This document shows positions 24,003 through 27,820 of a DNA stretch of 27,820 nucleotides, in pieces. Location of the stretch: positions 1 to 27,820 of the forward strand of contig DASPJR010000185.1 of NCBI GenBank assembly GCA_035628505.1, given 5' to 3'. The position numbers and the translations under genes were made by a program. The stretch's first letter is position 1; the number at the start of each line of letters is the position of its first letter. The DNA comes from DASPJR01 sp035628505. GTDB taxonomy: Bacteria; Planctomycetota; SZUA-567; H5-PLA8. The notes below the pieces were generated by a model. It had not been told where the DNA came from and made no database searches. It saw only the letters and a list, made by a program, of their open reading frames with translations.

Positions 24003-24539
24003 ATGAGCAACTTAATCGGCAATGTAATTGTAACGCTAGTGGTGATCGGCTTGGCTGGCTTAGCCACCAGTTTCCTGGCGCGCTGGATGCTTCGTCCGTT
24101 GCTGGATGAAGTTGATCCGAAGGCGCGAACTCAGTTCACGATTTATGATATTTACGTCCTCGTCGTTCAGATGGCTCTACCGGGCTTGCTGCTGGCAAAG
24201 TCGCGCATTTCAGACTACGAACAGACCGCCTTTTTCGCGATCCTCGCGTCAACGTGGGCTCTGCTGGGTGTGCTGTGGCTGATCGGAGTCGGTATGCTTT
24301 CGCGTGCGGGTGTTCAGCAGATTATTCCGCGCGCTATCAGTTTGTTCGTGACAATTCCGGCAGCTTACGTCATGGCCTTCATTTTCAGCTTTCTGATTCT
24401 TCCTTCATTGTTCAGTCCGCCATTTATGGGCATGCTGATTATTGCTTTTCTTATTTGGTCGGCTGTCACACGCATTCTTGCCGATTGGGCGCGCCTGTCA
24501 GCGCCCCTGAGATTCCCGACCTATGACGCGCGAGAGTAA
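24003..24539 (+). CDS. Unrecognised multi-pass membrane protein
   Basis: A 178-residue hydrophobic protein with about four or five membrane segments (roughly 5-25, 47-66, 75-96, 108-130 and 135-155), a short Arg-containing loop (RWMLRPLLDEVDPKART) and the C-terminal tail RFPTYDARE. I do not recognise a family. The ATG at 24003 is preferred to 23973 because it begins the hydrophobic helix; both have weak ribosome binding sites. Its last 42 bases overlap the end of xseA on the opposite strand. Confidence 0.7.
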   Translation: MSNLIGNVIVTLVVIGLAGLATSFLARWMLRPLLDEVDPKARTQFTIYDIYVLVVQMALPGLLLAKSRISDYEQTAFFAILASTWALLGVLWLIGVGMLSRAGVQQIIPRAISLFVTIPAAYVMAFIFSFLILPSLFSPPFMGMLIIAFLIWSAVTRILADWARLSAPLRFPTYDARE

Positions 24540-25778
24540 CTCGCCGTCCTTTACACGCGTGCGAATTTCTTCGCCGTCAGCAACGTCACTAATCGAGCGC
24601 ACCACCTTTCCGTCTTTCGTGCGCAGCGTCACCGAATAACCGCGGTCGAGCACGCGCAGGGGCGAGAGCGATTCCAGCCGGCCCGCAAGCTGTGCCATGG
24701 CCTCGCGCGCGGCGCAGACGCGGCGTTCCCCTGCGGGGATCAGGCGCGAGGAAATATCGTCAAGGCGCTGGCGCAGCACCGCGATGCGCTCTTCCGGGTG
24801 GCGCAGCGCGTAACTCTGTTCAATGCCCTCCAGCCGCCTGCGCGCGATTTCTACGCGCCGCAGCAGTGCCTGCGGTAGCGCAGAGCGCAATGCGTCCAGC
24901 TGATCGATGACGTCGTCTAACCTGGGCACGACCATTTCACCAGCGTGGCTGGGCGTCGCGGCGCGGACGTCGGCGACGAAATCAGCAATCGTGAAATCGA
25001 CTTCGTGCCCGACGGCGCTGATCACCGGAATTTCTGAATCAAAGATCGCGCGGGCGACAATCTCCTCGTTGAAGCACCACAGGTCTTCCAGCGACCCGCC
25101 GCCGCGACCGACGATCAGGACGTCCGGACGCTTGTCACCGCGCAGAATGTTCATCTGCCCGATAGCGTGAGCAATCTCTTCGGCCGCGCCCTCGCCCTGG
25201 ACTTTCACGCCGGCCAGAATGATGTCTGCCGGCCAGCGCGCGTAAATGACTTTCAGCAGATCCTGGATCGCCGCGCCGGAGGGACTCGTGACGATGCCGA
25301 TGCGCTGCGGAAAACGCGGTATCGGGCGTTTGCGACTGGTTTCAAACAGTCCTTCCGCCGCCAGCTTTTTCTTGAGCTGCTCGAAGGCGGCCGCAAGGTC
25401 GCCGATGCCGAGCGGTTCCATCCGCTCGACGACCATCTGGTACGCGCCGCGCGGTTCGTAAACCGACAGCCGCCCTTGCGCGAGCACTTTCGTGCCGTCC
25501 TGCGGAACAAACTTGAGACGCTCGGCGGCCGTGCGCCACATCACCGCCGGAAGCTGCGCCCCGTCGTCTTTCAGCGTGAAATAGCAGTGCCCCGAGCCGT
25601 AACATTTGAAATTGGAAACTTCGCCTTCGACCCAGATGTTCGTGTAACCGCGTTCGATGCAGTCCTTGATGTGCTTCGTGATGGCCGTGACCGTCCACGC
25701 CTTCTGCTTTCCGGTTTTCGGATCGCGCTCAGGCTGCGGCGGGCGGGTGAGGCCAGTGTCTAAGAAACCGCGTCGCAT
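24498..25778 (-). CDS. xseA: Exodeoxyribonuclease VII large subunit
   Basis: The large subunit of the single-strand-specific exonuclease VII (426 residues, normal length). An OB-fold nucleic-acid-binding domain lies at ~28-122 (NIWVEGEVSNFKCYGSGHCYFTLKD). The catalytic core follows: RIGIVTSPSGAAIQDLL (159-175), GRGGGSLEDLW (224-234) and GHEVDFTIADFVADVRAATPS (257-277). The C-terminal helical region ends with LDRGYSVTLRTKDGKVVRS. The small subunit xseB, often next door, is not seen in this window. The stop lies within the adjacent membrane-protein gene, an unusual 42-base convergent overlap. Confidence 0.96.
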   Translation of the reverse strand: MRRGFLDTGLTRPPQPERDPKTGKQKAWTVTAITKHIKDCIERGYTNIWVEGEVSNFKCYGSGHCYFTLKDDGAQLPAVMWRTAAERLKFVPQDGTKVLAQGRLSVYEPRGAYQMVVERMEPLGIGDLAAAFEQLKKKLAAEGLFETSRKRPIPRFPQRIGIVTSPSGAAIQDLLKVIYARWPADIILAGVKVQGEGAAEEIAHAIGQMNILRGDKRPDVLIVGRGGGSLEDLWCFNEEIVARAIFDSEIPVISAVGHEVDFTIADFVADVRAATPSHAGEMVVPRLDDVIDQLDALRSALPQALLRRVEIARRRLEGIEQSYALRHPEERIAVLRQRLDDISSRLIPAGERRVCAAREAMAQLAGRLESLSPLRVLDRGYSVTLRTKDGKVVRSISDVADGEEIRTRVKDGELLSRVIGRESQGR

Positions 25779-25819
25779 AGGTTACTCACGTGAATCGTCA
25801 CTCACTGTTGCGATGCTCT

Positions 25820-25887
25820 GTGACGGGTGGCGGGTGACGGGTGACGATTTCGTTTCCACTCGTCACCCGTCACTCGTCACCCGTCAC
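25820..25887. repeat. Fold-back element, GGGTGAC word, between xseA and ymdB
   Basis: Arms 25820-25847 and 25860-25887 (28 bases each) are reverse complements with two mismatches, around a 12-base loop. Each arm is tandem copies of a seven-base word (GGGTGAC). It fills most of the 114-base gap between the ymdB stop and the xseA start and ends five bases before ymdB. Confidence 0.9.
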
Positions 25888-25892
25888 AGCAG

Positions 25893-26708
25893 TTACGACG
25901 CATCGATGAAACTCGTTCCTGTCGGCAGCGGGAGCTGGAAGCGTTCGATCTTCACCGCGCGGCCGCTGTCTTTGTCAATTTTCACCGCGACGCCGCACGC
26001 TTTGGGCTCGCCTTCGGCCACATCGAAACGCGCCGGCATGGCCGTGCGGAACTTTTTGAGCACCGGCTGCTTTTCGCGGCCAAGCACCGAATCGTACGGT
26101 CCTGTCATTCCCAAGTCCGAAATGTATGCGGTGCCGTTCGGCAGAATGCGCTCGTCGGCGGTCTGAACATGCGTGTGCGTGCCGACGACGGCGGAAACTT
26201 TGCCGTCCAGGTGCCAGCCCATCGCGATTTTCTCACTGGTCGCTTCGGCGTGCATGTCGAGCAGGATGATCTTGGCCTGTCCAGCCGCAACCGTCAGGAA
26301 TTCATCGACGATCTCAAACGGACAGCGGAGCGGCTCCATGAAGACGCGCCCCATCATGTTCATCACAACGATGCGTGTCCCGTCCTTGGTCGTGTACAGC
26401 CCCCAGCCGCGCCCGTCAGCGCTCTTCGGGTAGTTGCCCGGCCGCAGCACGCGTAGTTCGTTGATCACGCCGGGATATTCTTTGTTTCGGAAGATGTGAT
26501 CGCCGGTGGTGACGACGTCGGCGCCCGAGCTGAGAATCTTATGCAGCGTCGCCGGCGTGAGTCCCGATCCAGAGGCCGCGTTCTCGCCGTTGACGACGAT
26601 GAACGCGGCATCGTACTGCTGCTTTAACACGGGAATGGCGTAGGCGAGCACATTTCGGCCCGGCCGGCCGACGACATCTCCGAAGAACAGTACAGTGAGC
26701 GTATTCAA
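25893..26708 (-). CDS. ymdB: YmdB-type metallophosphodiesterase (TIGR00282 family)
   Basis: A 271-residue phosphodiesterase of the YmdB/DR1281 family; characterised members hydrolyse 2',3'-cyclic nucleotides and affect biofilm formation. The two-metal site residues are visible: D11 (FFGDVVGRPGR), E42/N43 (VNGENAASGSG), GDH at 69-71 (TTGDHIF), DMHAE and THTHVQTAD. The family's usual GNH is GDH here, an N-to-D change at a metal ligand position. The start is decided by AAGGA seven bases before a TTG at 26708; a GTG at 26726 lacks a site. The fold-back element at 25820-25887 lies directly after the stop. Confidence 0.93.
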   Translation of the reverse strand: MNTLTVLFFGDVVGRPGRNVLAYAIPVLKQQYDAAFIVVNGENAASGSGLTPATLHKILSSGADVVTTGDHIFRNKEYPGVINELRVLRPGNYPKSADGRGWGLYTTKDGTRIVVMNMMGRVFMEPLRCPFEIVDEFLTVAAGQAKIILLDMHAEATSEKIAMGWHLDGKVSAVVGTHTHVQTADERILPNGTAYISDLGMTGPYDSVLGREKQPVLKKFRTAMPARFDVAEGEPKACGVAVKIDKDSGRAVKIERFQLPLPTGTSFIDAS

Positions 26709-26822
26709 GACAGGGTCCTTTCTCACGGCCGCGCCACGAGGTCATGTTAGCGCGTGAGGCTGGCGTGGACAAGGAGCACTGCTTCTCACCACGGGGAGCA
26801 CCGAGCAACTGCGCGACGGAAC

Positions 26823-26929
26823 GGAATTTTAAAGTTGAAAATTCAGATTTTAAATTTTAGATCGAACAGCGCCCAACTTTGCCGTCCACTTTCAAATTTA
26901 AACTTTAAAATCTCAATTCTAAAATTCTG
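26823..26929. repeat. Inner AT-rich fold-back element
   Basis: The left part (about 26824-26860) and right part (26887-26929) are imperfect reverse complements sharing GAATTTTA, TTGA and GATTTTAAA blocks, with indels between them. It is strikingly AT-rich compared with its surroundings. Confidence 0.65.
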
Positions 26930-26953
26930 TTCTGTCTTCAGGACGGATTTTGA

Positions 26954-27032
26954 AACCGCAGATCAACCCGGATAAACGCAGATATTTCCTTTGAATCAAA
27001 ACATCTGCGCCAATCTGCGTTCATCTGAGGTT
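26954..27032. repeat. Inner fold-back element, GCAGAT word
   Basis: Arms 26954-26984 and 27002-27032 (31 bases each) match as reverse complements at 23 of 31 positions around a 17-base loop. The word GCAGAT recurs with a period of ten bases. Confidence 0.8.
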
Positions 27033-27078
27033 CCTAATTCCTTCCTCTGTGTTCTCTGTGGTGAAAAAGCCGTTGCCG

Positions 27079-27820
27079 TTAGCCGAAGCCTTTCGCCATC
27101 GCGATGAGCCATTGCGTGCGGAACTTCTTCATGCACGACCAGCGGTCAAGAAACGGTTCTTCCGGCGCTTCGTCGCATCGGTGATATAGCCAGCGCGCTC
27201 GCAGCACGCCGGGAAGTTCTTCGTCTTTGCACGCCAGGTCGCGCAGCACTTTGTCTTCGGCGCAGAGATAGAATTCGACGACCTCTCGCGCTGCTTTCGT
27301 AAGCGTCTGTCGCAGTGTTTTGCCGAACACGATGACGCACGCGCGGTCGAACTTTGCTCGCGAGGCAAAATTCATCCGCAGAAAAAGCGGCGTATCGCTG
27401 CCGCCGCGCTGGCGCTGATCCCACGCGTCGAGAAGTTCCTGCGTGCGCCGCGCGAGTTCCGCCGCGGGCGTCTCCTCTTGCTCCGCCCAGCAGTCCAGCC
27501 CGCTGGGACCGCCGGCGTCCCGCCGGCTGGGATCGCCGGCGTCTCGCCGGCCCTTCGTCGCGCGGGCGTTTTGTGCGCGATCATGCGGCAATACAAAACA
27601 GCGCTGCTGCGAAAGCGCCCCCGGCGAGCCCCAGATCGAAAACGCCGCCGCTTTAAATTGCTCAAGCAGCACCCCGCGCAGCCGCCGCAGTTTCAGGCCA
27701 TCCAGCAATTCGCCGCCGGAGACATTCTGAATCTCCTGCGTGAGCTGTGTCAGCTTCGCCGCGCTCAATCCGAGTTTCTCACACAGCCGCGCGAGCGACA
27801 CCGCGCCGTTACGCGCGCAC
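27079..27820 (-). CDS. Unrecognised protein (C-terminal part, N-terminus beyond the window)
   Basis: I do not recognise this protein. The frame is open to the window edge, so the beginning is missing; a GTG at 27801 is unlikely to be the true start because the frame continues upstream with no stop. Visible are an N-terminal helical part (LARLCEKLGLSAAKLTQLTQEI), a middle stretch of low complexity (RRDAGDPS then RRDAGGPS, encoded by a 24-base tandem), and a C-terminal helical part with basic and aromatic residues (KFDRACVIVFGKTLRQ, WLYHRCDEAPEEPFLDRW, MKKFRTQWLIAMAKGFG). There is no membrane segment. The middle repeat looks inserted. Confidence 0.65.
   Translation of the reverse strand, partial: CARNGAVSLARLCEKLGLSAAKLTQLTQEIQNVSGGELLDGLKLRRLRGVLLEQFKAAAFSIWGSPGALSQQRCFVLPHDRAQNARATKGRRDAGDPSRRDAGGPSGLDCWAEQEETPAAELARRTQELLDAWDQRQRGGSDTPLFLRMNFASRAKFDRACVIVFGKTLRQTLTKAAREVVEFYLCAEDKVLRDLACKDEELPGVLRARWLYHRCDEAPEEPFLDRWSCMKKFRTQWLIAMAKGFG
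27503..27550. repeat. Two 24-base GC-rich tandem units inside a gene
   Basis: Units 27503-27526 and 27527-27550 differ at two positions and are each built around GCCGGCG/CGCCGGC palindromes. On the minus strand they stay in frame and encode two octapeptides (RRDAGDPS, RRDAGGPS). Confidence 0.85.

Larger units (their letters stand above)
26783..27067. repeat. Outer CAC-word fold-back enclosing two inner elements
   Basis: Left arm 26783-26805 (TTCTCACCACGGGGAG...) and right arm 27045-27067 (ending TGTGGTGAAAA) are reverse complements over 23 bases with five mismatches. The right arm still has the period-nine CACAGAG word and the left arm is eroded. Two independent fold-back elements sit between them. 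Together they fill the 370-base gap between ymdB and the next minus-strand gene. No gene or promoter was recognised here. Confidence 0.7.

Noticed and set aside
1410..27078. Gap repeats as a CRISPR array
   Set aside because: The copies are too short, the words differ between sites, there are no equal-length unique spacers and no cas gene is in the window.
27079..27801. Squalene or phytoene synthase near shc
   Set aside because: Its proximity to shc suggested it, but the translation lacks the DxxxD aspartate motifs of that family.

Overview
This is a 27.8 kb piece of a moderately GC-rich bacterial chromosome. It carries about 24 protein genes on both strands, and I saw no rRNA, tRNA, transposase or CRISPR array. 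Several features fit an uncultured member of the PVC/Acidobacteriota-like part of the tree: a squalene-hopene cyclase, a DUF1844 protein, a short PheT without the OB-fold tRNA-binding domain, a DUF3352-like protein ending in a pseudopilin-like segment, and a YmdB phosphodiesterase. No marker in the window fixes the phylum, so this placement is inference.

Layout. Positions 1-3413 (minus) hold a translation operon, rpmI-rplT-pheS-pheT, with pheT running off the left edge. infC, the usual first gene, is absent. A promoter and a terminator-like hairpin sit directly before rpmI. Positions 3679-7177 (plus) hold a 51-residue membrane protein, a [2Fe-2S] ferredoxin, an exported three-repeat protein and a CNNM/CorC-type membrane protein. 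Positions 7295-13041 (minus) hold an exported DUF3108 protein, a calcineurin-like phosphoesterase, a PilZ protein, a double zinc-ribbon protein and a large exported DUF3352-like protein. Positions 13369-16223 hold DUF1844 (plus), an unrecognised 415-residue protein (minus) and an M48 metalloprotease with a C-terminal zinc ribbon (minus). Positions 16365-20955 hold a CHASE3-type hybrid histidine kinase, an exported HEAT-repeat protein, a DUF983 protein (minus) and a small unknown protein. Positions 21093-24539 (plus) hold squalene-hopene cyclase, a probable toxin-antitoxin pair (coiled-coil antitoxin and PIN ribonuclease) and a multi-pass membrane protein. Positions 24498-27820 (minus) hold xseA, ymdB and the C-terminal part of an unrecognised protein.

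The most unusual signal lies between the genes. Many gaps contain a long fold-back element of roughly 60-110 bases. Both arms are built from a short word repeated with a period of about 7-10 bases, and the word differs from element to element: CACAGAG, CGCCAAG, GGTTTCT, CACGGAG, GGGTGAC, GCAGAT and an AT-rich word. One gap holds two such elements nested inside a third. A related 24-base GC-rich tandem lies in frame inside the last gene. No known feature type I can name explains them, and they are the best candidate here for something undescribed.

All statements come from reading the sequence and the conceptual translations. No similarity search, folding program or expression data was available.
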